DNA from: Acidobacteriota bacterium
GTDB lineage: Bacteria > Acidobacteriota > Vicinamibacteria > Vicinamibacterales > CAVVIG01
NCBI GenBank assembly: GCA_003222535.1
Contig: QHWJ01000251.1
Location: forward strand, 1-45,986
DNA length: 45,986 nt
Direction: 5' to 3'
The translations under genes and the position numbers were made by a program. Within the stretch, counting starts at the first letter, position 1; every line of letters starts with the position of its first letter. Shown one piece after another: positions 31,611-39,434 of the stretch. Below the pieces are notes generated by a model. It was not told the DNA's origin, did not search any database, and saw only the letters and a program-made list of their open reading frames with translations.

Positions 31611-32918
31611 ATGAACCGTAGACTTCTGTCCGCAGCGGGCGCGGTCATCGCGACTTTGCTCACCGCGTGCGAAGCCTCGAAGAGCTCCAATCCCTTGAGC
31701 GCGTCGGTCGCCGGACCAATTCCCGGCGTGAATATTTCGGCGCCGAAGATGCTCGAGCCGGGCGCAAACGCGCGAATCGCCGTCGACAAGCAACCGGTCA
31801 CGTTGTTGATCGAGAACGCGTCCACGACAGGCGTGCGGCCTTTGAGCTATGCGTTCGATGTGGCGATCGACGCCATCTTCAACAACAAGGTGTTTTCCCG
31901 CGATGGCATCGCGGCGGGTGATGGCGGCCGCACAAGCCTGCGTTTGCCGGATTCCCTGGCGCCCGGCCGCACGTACTTCTGGCGCGCGCGCGCCGAGGAC
32001 GGCGCGAACTCGGGCCCTTACGCGGCTGCGGCCGGGTTTGAAGTCTTCACGCCGATCGTGATCGAGAGCCCGACCCCCGTGTCTCCGGCGCCGAACGCGA
32101 CAGTCGACGGGCTCCGTCCGAAGTTCATCGTGACCAACGCGCGGCGCTCAGGTCCGGTCGGGTCGATTGCCTACCTGATTGAGGTGACCGACTCCGACAC
32201 CTTCAGCAACAAAATCGCGACGTGGTCGACCGGCGAGCAGACGAACCAGACCGTGCTCGAGCTCCCGGCTGACCTCGCCTACAGCAAGGTCTACTACTGG
32301 CACGTGCGCGCCTACGACCCGACGACGATCGGCCCGTGGTCGCTGACGTCGGCGTTTGCGACGGCGTCCGCGCCAGCGGCACCCGCGCCCGGTCCCGTGC
32401 CGTTCCCGGCGCCGAACGACACGATCGATCTGAGCCAGGCCACGATTCTCAACTCGCCGCGCGACCTCGCCAGCTGGCCGGCCACAGCCACCATCACCCG
32501 ACTCGACTTGCGCGCGTCCGGCGTCCACGTCGAGTTTTCCAAGAAGGATGGGGCGGGCCGCTGGCCGGACATCACGCCGGTGGGCTGGGACGGACCGCTG
32601 CAGTACACGCTGGGAATGGCCCTGAACATCAACGGTCGCTGGTATGCGTCCACTCCAATCGAATTCTGGCACGGCCTCGACGCCTCCGGCGGCCCACCGT
32701 CGCAGTACGCGCAGAACTGGTTCTACGACCCGGCCCGCTGGGCGCCGATGACGTACCATCAGCCGTCTGTAGGTGAGATGATCGGGTTCCTCGTTTGCGC
32801 CGGCGACTGCCGGAACAGGAGCGACAGCAGCGGCTCGCCCGTGCGGGAGCGCTCGAACGTCGTGCTCGTGCCCATGCCGGGCGATGGCGGCGCATCGTAT
32901 GCGTTCGCCTCGCGGTGA
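31611..32918 (+). CDS. lipoprotein with two FN3-like domains and unnamed C-terminal domain (paralog 2)
   Basis: This 435-residue lipoprotein has a lipobox 'LLTAC' with Cys20. Two complete FN3-like modules follow ('PVTLLIENASTTG...SYAFDVAIDAIFNNKVF...GRTYFWRARAED' and 'RPKFIVTNARRSG...YLIEVTDSDTFSNKI...SKVYYWHVRAYDP'), then a short Ala-Pro linker. The shared C-terminal domain runs from 'IDLSQATILNSPRDLASW' to 'VRERSNVVLVPMP' and contains 'GAGRWPDITPVGWDGPLQYTLGM', 'WYASTPIEFWHGLDASGGPPSQYA' and a probable disulfide loop CAGDC. A ribosome binding site (GAGGAG) precedes the ATG. The longer open frame upstream is not used. Confidence 0.88.
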   Translation: MNRRLLSAAGAVIATLLTACEASKSSNPLSASVAGPIPGVNISAPKMLEPGANARIAVDKQPVTLLIENASTTGVRPLSYAFDVAIDAIFNNKVFSRDGIAAGDGGRTSLRLPDSLAPGRTYFWRARAEDGANSGPYAAAAGFEVFTPIVIESPTPVSPAPNATVDGLRPKFIVTNARRSGPVGSIAYLIEVTDSDTFSNKIATWSTGEQTNQTVLELPADLAYSKVYYWHVRAYDPTTIGPWSLTSAFATASAPAAPAPGPVPFPAPNDTIDLSQATILNSPRDLASWPATATITRLDLRASGVHVEFSKKDGAGRWPDITPVGWDGPLQYTLGMALNINGRWYASTPIEFWHGLDASGGPPSQYAQNWFYDPARWAPMTYHQPSVGEMIGFLVCAGDCRNRSDSSGSPVRERSNVVLVPMPGDGGASYAFASR

Positions 32919-33081
32919 AATGGGGCGCCTGGTTGGGCGGTCCATTTGTGATGATGTGCCGGCGCTGGCCGGACATCTGCAGAAAGCCGCATGGCTGTTC
33001 GTTTCTCCAAATAAAAATGAAAGTTTCCGAAGGCTGCCATGCCAGAATTGCGCCTACCGCAAACGATTCTGTGATCATCAG

Positions 33082-34197
33082 ATGACCACCATGAACAGAA
33101 CACGCCCGCTGCTCAGTCTGCTGGCCGCCGCCGCGTTCGCGTCGGCGTGCGGTTCGAACAATGACAAAAACATCCTCGGGCCGACAAGTCGCCCGGCGGA
33201 CGTGACCGCATCGAGCCCGACCGCGTCCGGCCCGACGGCATCGACCTCATCACTGATCGGTACCTGGGTGTCCAGTCGACGCATCAACGCTGAGGGGTTG
33301 CCGGCCAGCCTTTCACAGTGTTCGAACATGCAACTGACGATTACCACCCAGACTGCCACGATGGCAGTGGGCCAGTTGACGATGTCGTGTCCGGAGAACC
33401 TCAACGTCGCCGGCACGATTACAGGAAAACTTGGCGGCGCGACCATCCCGATCACATACGAAGGCGCCGCGACACAGGCCGGCCAGAACTGCCCGTTCAC
33501 GATGAGCGGCACAGGCACGCCGCTCGGCAGCGACACGTTCCTCTTCGAATTCACCGGCACGTCGTGCCTCGGTCCCATCTCTGGCTCCGAGATGCTGCGG
33601 CTCGGGGGGGCCTTGGGTGCGCCCGCACCCGCGCCGGCACCTGCACCGGCACCTGCACCTGCACCCGCGCCAGCGCCAGGGCCTGGCCCCACGTCGGGGG
33701 CGGTCGATGCCATTAATTTCTCGCAGGCGATCATCCGGGACTCGCCGGCCAATCTCGCCAGCTGGCCGATCACGACGGCGCTCAACGTTGTCGATATGCG
33801 GCCGAGCGGCATCCACGTCGAGTTCTCGAAGCAGAATGGACCGGGCCGCTGGCCGGACTGGACGCCGCCGGGGTGGGACGGGGCGCTGCAGTACACGTTA
33901 GGGATGGTGTTGAACATCGGCGGGCAATGGTATGCGTCCGCCCCCATCGAGTTCTGGTACGGCCTCGACGCGTCTGGCGGTCCGCCGTCGCAGTACGCGA
34001 TGAACTGGTTCTACGCGCCGGGTCGTTGGGCGCCGATGACCTACCATCAGCCAGCCGTGGGTGAGACGATTGGCTTCTTTGTCTGCGCCGGCGACTGCCG
34101 CGGTCGTACCGACGGCAGCGGTTCGCCCGTGAAGGAGCGTTCGAACGTCGTGACCGTGACGATGCCGACCGACAGCGGGGCGCGATTTACGTTCTGA
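33082..34197 (+). CDS. lipoprotein with lipocalin-like domain, Ala-Pro linker and unnamed C-terminal domain (paralog 3)
   Basis: This 371-residue lipoprotein has a lipobox 'FASAC' (Cys23 from the ATG at 33082; an ATG at 33091 is an alternative). Its N-terminal domain differs from the paralogs. It is beta-rich, beginning 'SLIGTWVSSRRI', with four Cys, and resembles a small lipocalin or META-type barrel. A linker of about ten Ala-Pro pairs follows. The shared C-terminal domain then runs from 'INFSQAIIRDSPANLASW' to 'VKERSNVVTVTMP', with CAGDC and 'EFWYGLDASGGPPSQYA' as in paralog 2. Swapping the N-terminal part while keeping the C-terminal domain suggests that the latter is the common working or anchoring unit. 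Confidence 0.88.
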   Translation: MTTMNRTRPLLSLLAAAAFASACGSNNDKNILGPTSRPADVTASSPTASGPTASTSSLIGTWVSSRRINAEGLPASLSQCSNMQLTITTQTATMAVGQLTMSCPENLNVAGTITGKLGGATIPITYEGAATQAGQNCPFTMSGTGTPLGSDTFLFEFTGTSCLGPISGSEMLRLGGALGAPAPAPAPAPAPAPAPAPAPGPGPTSGAVDAINFSQAIIRDSPANLASWPITTALNVVDMRPSGIHVEFSKQNGPGRWPDWTPPGWDGALQYTLGMVLNIGGQWYASAPIEFWYGLDASGGPPSQYAMNWFYAPGRWAPMTYHQPAVGETIGFFVCAGDCRGRTDGSGSPVKERSNVVTVTMPTDSGARFTF

Positions 34198-34207
34198 TTT
34201 GGTGTAG

Positions 34208-34280
34208 GGCGACCCCTTCCGCCTTCGCGGGACGCTTCGGCGGACCGCCGTAGCCTTGGCGAAGGTGGTTCAGGGTCGCC
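34208..34280. repeat. nested interspersed hairpin element
   Basis: Outer arms GGCGACCC (34208-34215) and GGGTCGCC (34273-34280), middle arms CCGCCTTCGC and GCGAAGGTGG (one mismatch), and an inner GGCGG/CCGCC hairpin fold the whole 73 nt into one structure. It lies between lipoprotein paralog 3 and the SGNH gene and may act at either gene's boundary. Confidence 0.65.
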
Positions 34281-34352
34281 TTGAGGGGCCGTCTGAACGC
34301 GGGCTTAGAACGCCCTGAGCACGTTTTGAAACCGGCTCCAGCGTCTGATAGT

Positions 34353-35426
34353 GTGGATGAGTTGGTGTGTCCACCATTTCCTCTCCGCACGTTACCCGCG
34401 CTCCTTTTTGTCGCGCTCTCTGCGCCGGCGTGCGGCGATGGCCCGACGCAGCCGGCGCCGGTCGACCCATTTTCACAAGGGCCGGGCATTAACTGCCCGA
34501 GCCCGGTCTCCATCACGTCGCCAAACAACCAGCCGGCGGTCGTGGTGTACGGCGCGGCCACATCGTCGAATGGGGCGCCGCCGGTCAACGTGTCCTGCAG
34601 CCCTGCGAGTCAGACCGTCTTTCCGATCGGCGGGACGATGGTCACCTGCACCGCGACCGACGCCCGGCAGCGGACGGCGTCCTGCACGTTCGCCGTCAAC
34701 GTTGCGGCTGCGCCGACCATCGCCTTCACAAGGTTCGTTGCGTTTGGCGACAGCATGACGGCTGGGGAAGATGGCAACACGCTCTCGTTCTCGACTCCAG
34801 CCGCCTCAGATCGGCTGCGTCCGTACGTGTTGTTCCCGGCGCCGAAGACGTATCCGGGCGTGCTGCAGCAGTTGTTGGCATCGCGCTACACGACCCAGCC
34901 GTTTTCGGTGACCAATGAGGGCGTTCCCGGCGAGCGGGCAAACCCAGCCGACACGCGCGCGCGATTTGCGAGGGTGGTCGGCAGCGGGCAGTACGAGGTG
35001 GTGCTGATCATGGAAGGCGCCAACGACGTGTCTGAGCGAAACGCCCAGATCGCGGACGCGGCCATCGACAGTCTGCGACTGATGGTACGAGACGCCCGGA
35101 GCCGCGGGGTGCGGCCCTATCTGGCGACGATTCCTCCACAAGTACCCGGCGGATCGCGCAGCTTTCTCTCATGGCCCCTCGTCCCGCCGTTCAACGATCG
35201 GGTGCGCGCGCTTGCCGCCTCCGAAGGCGTGACGCTCGTGGACGTCTACGCCATGCTGGTCTCCAACACCGCCCTCTACATCAACAACGACGGCGAGCAC
35301 CTCACCGAGCAAGGCTACGCCAAAATCGCGGAGGTGTTCTTCACGTCCCTACGAAGCACGCTCGAGCGTGCCCCGACGCTCAGCTTCTCTCCGTCGGGCG
35401 TGGAATGGTTCTACCGGAAACCCTGA
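34353..35426 (+). CDS. SGNH/GDSL hydrolase lipoprotein with HYR-like domain
   Basis: This 357-residue lipoprotein has a lipobox 'LSAPAC' with Cys27 when started at GTG 34353; GTG 34365 is an alternative. A small HYR-like beta domain ('VSCSPASQTVFPIGGTMVTCTATDARQRTASCTFAV') precedes the SGNH esterase domain. Block I is 'FVAFGDSMTAGEDG' with Ser134, block II is around 'NEGVPGERA', block III is 'MEGANDVS' with the catalytic Asn, and block V is 'NNDGEHLTEQGY' with Asp313 and His316. It could remove acetyl groups from a surface glycan or peptidoglycan. Its stop overlaps the end of the convergent GT-C gene by 16 bp. Confidence 0.88.
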   Translation: MDELVCPPFPLRTLPALLFVALSAPACGDGPTQPAPVDPFSQGPGINCPSPVSITSPNNQPAVVVYGAATSSNGAPPVNVSCSPASQTVFPIGGTMVTCTATDARQRTASCTFAVNVAAAPTIAFTRFVAFGDSMTAGEDGNTLSFSTPAASDRLRPYVLFPAPKTYPGVLQQLLASRYTTQPFSVTNEGVPGERANPADTRARFARVVGSGQYEVVLIMEGANDVSERNAQIADAAIDSLRLMVRDARSRGVRPYLATIPPQVPGGSRSFLSWPLVPPFNDRVRALAASEGVTLVDVYAMLVSNTALYINNDGEHLTEQGYAKIAEVFFTSLRSTLERAPTLSFSPSGVEWFYRKP

Positions 35427-36916
35427 GACTGCGTTTCGCCACGAGCGGCCGCCGTCGATTTCGCAACACGCACGAGCCACACGGCGCAAGCGGTCCAGAC
35501 AAGCGCGAGCGGCGCGAGGCTGGCGAATCCGGACAGACCCAGTTTCATCCCGAGATTCCACGCGGCCTTGGGTTCTGTGTGCGTACGCCAGGACGCCAGA
35601 TCTGTGCTGCCGTGGGCAAAGGTCTGCGTGCTCAGCGCAAGATCCCCGTCGCGGAACGCGGGCCAGAGGAGGTCCGCCACGGGATGGCGATACACGGCCG
35701 GCGGCTGCGCCATCGTCGCCACCGCGACGAGGGAGAGCGAGGCGCCCCACACCCAGAGCCCCAGCAACACCACGCGACCGAAGCGAGGGGTGATGGTCCA
35801 CAGGCCAGCCAGCCCCAGGCAGAGGAACGGAATGGCGGGCGACAGATGTCGCGGACCGAAGGACCAGCCCCCTTCCCAATAGGTATAGCCGGCGTTGAGC
35901 AGCACGTAGAACACGGCGATCAGCGTCGACATCAGGGCCGCGCCGCGCGCGCGTCGTCCGATGACGACGAGACCGATTGGTGCCAGCGCGAGGACCGGCG
36001 CGATCGGCAGCAACCCTCGATAATCGCCGAACAGGATCGGCGAAAAACCGATCACACGGGGCAGATTGAGCCCGAACCACCCCTGCTTCATCCCCTCGAA
36101 GCCTTCCTCGCTGCTGTATGTCAGGTGAAACGGCGATCCGAAGCACGCGTACTGGTAGGCCATCAATACCGCGGCGCACGCGAGAGCGCCCAGGGCGAGC
36201 GCCGTCACGGCGCGCAGGCCCTTCCCGCCGAGGGGCCTGGCGCGGCAACACGCCCAGAGCGCGATCATCACGGCCGGAATCGCCGCGGGAAACTCCGCGA
36301 CCGTTGCCCATCCGGCGCTCACTCCGGCTGCGGTGGCCAGCTTCAGGTTGGATCGCAGGTCGCGTTCGCCTCCGATGCGGGCGGTCGCCGCGAAGGCGAG
36401 CAGCAGGCCGGCGGCCGCCATGGCGTGCCCGATGAAGAGCGTCGCAAGCGTCCACATCGGCGTCGCCAGGCCGAATGCGGTCGCGGCGAACAGGGCACCG
36501 CCCATGCTCGCGCCGAGCTCAATCGAGAGGTCGTACAGCACGACGCCGGCAAGCGCGGTGAGCAGGCCGACGGTCAGCACCGTGGCGAGATACGAGAGGA
36601 TCGCGAGGCCGGCGAACGATTCAGGGTCACCGCCGGACGCCAGCAGGGCCAGGCGTCCCGCTTCGGCGATCGGGATGGCGGCCAGCGCCAGGCCGGGCGC
36701 TTTGTCCGAGTAGTAATGCCCGTCGTACAGCGCCTTGTCACCGGTGTTCCGCTGGTAGGGATCGATGCGGACGGCATGGTCGTTCGTCACCGCGCGCACC
36801 AGGTCGAAGCGCGAGTTCTGATTCCAGCCGCCCGCCTGGTAGAAATACGCGTACGACGTGAACAGCAGCGTGAAGATGGCGGAGCGCATGCTGGTATTCA
36901 GTAGAACGTATCTCAC
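35411..36916 (-). CDS. GT-C-like polytopic membrane protein
   Basis: This 501-residue protein has ten or more membrane helices. The first loop has 'VTNDHAVRIDPYQRNTGDKALYDGHYYSDKAPGLALAAIPI', with the SDKAPG motif common in this family of putative mannosyltransferase-like membrane proteins of Acidobacteriota. 'GGWSFGPRHLSPAIPFL' near the C-terminal helices is another family mark. It is preceded on the same strand by a repeat tract and the damaged flippase gene. The start could be the ATG at 36916 or one nine codons further in. The donor is presumably a polyprenyl-linked sugar. Confidence 0.82.
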   Translation of the reverse strand: MRYVLLNTSMRSAIFTLLFTSYAYFYQAGGWNQNSRFDLVRAVTNDHAVRIDPYQRNTGDKALYDGHYYSDKAPGLALAAIPIAEAGRLALLASGGDPESFAGLAILSYLATVLTVGLLTALAGVVLYDLSIELGASMGGALFAATAFGLATPMWTLATLFIGHAMAAAGLLLAFAATARIGGERDLRSNLKLATAAGVSAGWATVAEFPAAIPAVMIALWACCRARPLGGKGLRAVTALALGALACAAVLMAYQYACFGSPFHLTYSSEEGFEGMKQGWFGLNLPRVIGFSPILFGDYRGLLPIAPVLALAPIGLVVIGRRARGAALMSTLIAVFYVLLNAGYTYWEGGWSFGPRHLSPAIPFLCLGLAGLWTITPRFGRVVLLGLWVWGASLSLVAVATMAQPPAVYRHPVADLLWPAFRDGDLALSTQTFAHGSTDLASWRTHTEPKAAWNLGMKLGLSGFASLAPLALVWTACAVWLVRVAKSTAAARGETQSQGFR

Positions 36917-36924
36917 AAACGCGC

Positions 36925-37075
36925 GTCCTTGGTGCTTTGTTCTTGGTACTCAGTCCGTTCTTGGTCCGTGGTCCGGCCCTGGTCCGGAGTCCGTGGCCCG
37001 CGCATTTAGGACCGAGGACCTTGGACGGACTCAGGACTCTGGACGGACGAAGCACGAAGGACCAAGAACCAAGGA
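36925..37075. repeat. long imperfect palindrome of CTTGGTCC-like words
   Basis: The whole gap between the flippase stop and the GT-C start is made of words such as CCTTGG, TCTTGGT and GTCCG on the left (36925-37000) and their complements on the right (37008-37075). I saw the inverted relation by eye, for example GTCCTTGG at the left edge against CCAAGGAC at the right edge. I have not computed the full pairing. Confidence 0.7.
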
Positions 37076-38217
37076 CTAGATCAACCCCACGATCAGCACA
37101 CTCATACTGACGGCCTCGCCGATCACGGTCGCGATCGCGGCGCCAACCGCACCCGAACGCGGAATAGCCCAGACGTTGATCGCGACGTTGACCACCAGTC
37201 CGGTGATTGCCGCCTTCACCAGCAAGCGCCCTTTGTCGACCGAGATGACAGTCGCATGCAGGATCCAGACCGCGAAAACGAATGGGAGCCCCACGCAGAG
37301 AACCCGGAACGGCTCGGCCGCCGGCGCGAACGGCGGACCAAACAGGAGGGTGAGCAGCGGCGCTGCAAACACAAATCCCGGCGTCGCCGCGACCGCGGCC
37401 AGCGCGACGGAGGCTGCCACGCCGATGAGCGCGAGGCGCCGGTGTGCGGGCCGATCTATGAGGAAGAGACGCGAGAGCCGCGGCGTCAGAACCGCTGCGA
37501 TGATCGACGGGGCGTAACTGAACCCTTCGTACGTCTTGTACGCCGCGGCATACATTCCGGTCTCGGCGTCGCCCCGCATTACGCCGAGCATCACGCTGTC
37601 GATGTACGAATACAGATTCAGCACCACGAGGAAAAGGCCAAGGGGCAGCGCGCTTTTGTGCAGCTCCCGCCAGACGGCGCGATCGAACTGCATGCCGATG
37701 CCGCCGACCTGCAGGCGGGTCAGCCACCCGGCGACCCCAAGCGCCAGGGCTCGCGCCATGACGAAGCTGATCGTCAGCCCGCGCAGGCCCGTGCCGGCCG
37801 CCACCGCGGCGCCGCCGCAGACGACCAGGATGAGCCGGTCGGCCAGAACGACGAAGGAGTCCCAGCCGAAGCGTTCGAGCCCCTGAAGCGCAGCACCGTC
37901 GCGGTGACCAGCAGTGTCACGAGGCCGCCGCCGGCCCACAGCAGCTTGATCCCCAGCGTGTGTCCCAGCAGATCGCGGGCCCGTGCCCCGTCGCGGGCCA
38001 CCTCGCGAATGATCACCTGATGGAACCCGAAGTCCATCAGCGTCTCGAAGATCGTCCCGAGCATGAGCGCGAACGAGAACTTCCCGAACTCGATGTCGCC
38101 GAGGAACCGCCCGGCCACGACGAAGAGGATGAGGAGAAGGCCGGCGCTGGCCGCTGACACGCCGGCGTACGCCATGTTGGTGAACAGGCTGCGCGAGGAT
38201 CCCGTGCCGTCGGTCAC
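37076..38217 (-). pseudogene. Wzx-like polysaccharide flippase, frameshifted with apparent internal deletion
   Basis: The N-terminal part (GTG at 38217 down to about 37900) reads 'SLFTNMAYAGVSAASAGLLLILFVVAGRFLGDIEFGKFSFALMLG', the start of a MATE/Wzx-type flippase. After '...LVTLLVTATVLR' the similarity leaves this frame, which then ends at 37774 as Ser/Ala-rich nonsense. It resumes in another frame at 'LQGLERFGWDSFVVLADRLILVV' and continues through several membrane helices to the stop at 37076. From memory of the family, about 25-30 residues that include a helix are missing at the join, so this is not a single-base slip. The start overlaps the GT4 stop by four bases. The gene is inactive unless the join is an assembly error. 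Confidence 0.8.
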
Positions 38218-39434
38218 CCGCGACGCCTTTCCCGCGCGGCGTTGACGATCAGATTCGCGTACTCGGTGAACAGCACGCGCTGGTCGAACCGCTCGACGAC
38301 GGTCCGTCGGCCCTCATCAGCAAGCGCGAGACGAAGCGCCGGATCGGTCAGCGCCCGTTGCAGTACGGCGCCCAACGCCTCGGGCGAGCGCGGCGGATGC
38401 AGCAGCGCGTTCGAGCCGTCGACCAGAAAATCGCGCAGGCCGCCGACGTCCGACGCGATGATCGGGACGCCGCTGGCCATCGCCTCGATCGCCGAGAGCC
38501 CGAACGCCTCGAAGTGGGATGGCTGAACGAAGAGATCGGCTGCGCGGTACAGCGGCGCCGGATCGGCGGCGGGGCCATGAAATCGTACGGACGCGTCGAG
38601 ACGGTGCTCGCGAACGAACGCCCGTCCCCTCGCGCCCGCGTCCCAACGATGTCCAGGCATGTCGGGCCCGACCAATACGAGCAGGGCGTCATCCGGGCCG
38701 AGCGCACGCCACGCCTCGAGCACATCGAGGACGCCTTTCTCCACGCTGATCCGCCCGACGAACAGCACGACGATCCGATCGGCCGGCCACCCAGCCGTGG
38801 TGCGCAGTGCCGCGCGCTCGACGGACGAAGCGGCCGGGCGAAAGCCGTCGACGTCCACGCCGTGCGGCAGGTAGTGCACTCGATCGCGTGGCACGCCGGC
38901 AGCGAGCATTTCGCGCTCGATGTCGTGCCCGATGGGCACGAAGTGATCCGCCATGCGATAGACGGCGCGGATCGGCGCCTTGATCGCCCTCGACCACGGG
39001 GCGTCGGGGGGAACGCCGCTTCGGTCGCTCACATCGCCGGTCGGACTCGCCAGCACGCCGGCCGTCTCCGCCTGTACGATGACCGCCTGGCCGGTCAGGC
39101 GTCCGGCGATCACCGCCGCGAGCCCGATTCCCCTGTAATCCACACAGACGATCACATCTGAGGATCGGCGCTCGCCGAGCGCGCGCGCCAGCATGAACGG
39201 CATCGCCAGCCACTTGCCGCGTCCGCTCCGTTCGCCGGCGGGCGGCACGCGATGCACGGCGACACCGTCCACCACATCGTCCACGGCCTGATTCCGCGCG
39301 ACGCGCTTCGTGACCACGCGCACGGAGAATCCCGCGCGATGCAAGTGCGCCGCCAGCCCACGCGCATGCGTTTCGACACCTCCCATCACCGGGAAGTAGT
39401 ACGTCGTCAATAACAGCACGCGGGGCAGGCTCAT
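38214..39434 (-). CDS. GT4-family glycosyltransferase
   Basis: This 406-residue GT-B-fold retaining glycosyltransferase has the N-terminal 'LLLTTYYFPVMGGVETHARGLAAHL' glycine-rich acceptor loop. The linker and donor domain 'VVLFVGRISVEKGVLDVLEAW' follows, and the E-x7-E region is 'FEAFGLSAIEAMASGVPIIASDVGG'. It adds a sugar to a lipid-linked glycan at the cytoplasmic membrane face. The frame is open upstream of the ATG at 39434, but that part is the shadow of the preceding gene. It overlaps the GT2 stop by four bases and the flippase start by four bases. Confidence 0.93.
   Translation of the reverse strand: MSLPRVLLLTTYYFPVMGGVETHARGLAAHLHRAGFSVRVVTKRVARNQAVDDVVDGVAVHRVPPAGERSGRGKWLAMPFMLARALGERRSSDVIVCVDYRGIGLAAVIAGRLTGQAVIVQAETAGVLASPTGDVSDRSGVPPDAPWSRAIKAPIRAVYRMADHFVPIGHDIEREMLAAGVPRDRVHYLPHGVDVDGFRPAASSVERAALRTTAGWPADRIVVLFVGRISVEKGVLDVLEAWRALGPDDALLVLVGPDMPGHRWDAGARGRAFVREHRLDASVRFHGPAADPAPLYRAADLFVQPSHFEAFGLSAIEAMASGVPIIASDVGGLRDFLVDGSNALLHPPRSPEALGAVLQRALTDPALRLALADEGRRTVVERFDQRVLFTEYANLIVNAARERRRG

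Noticed and set aside
37076-38217. programmed frameshift in the flippase
   Set aside because: There is no slippery heptamer or downstream structure, and coding sequence appears to be missing at the join, which recoding would not explain.
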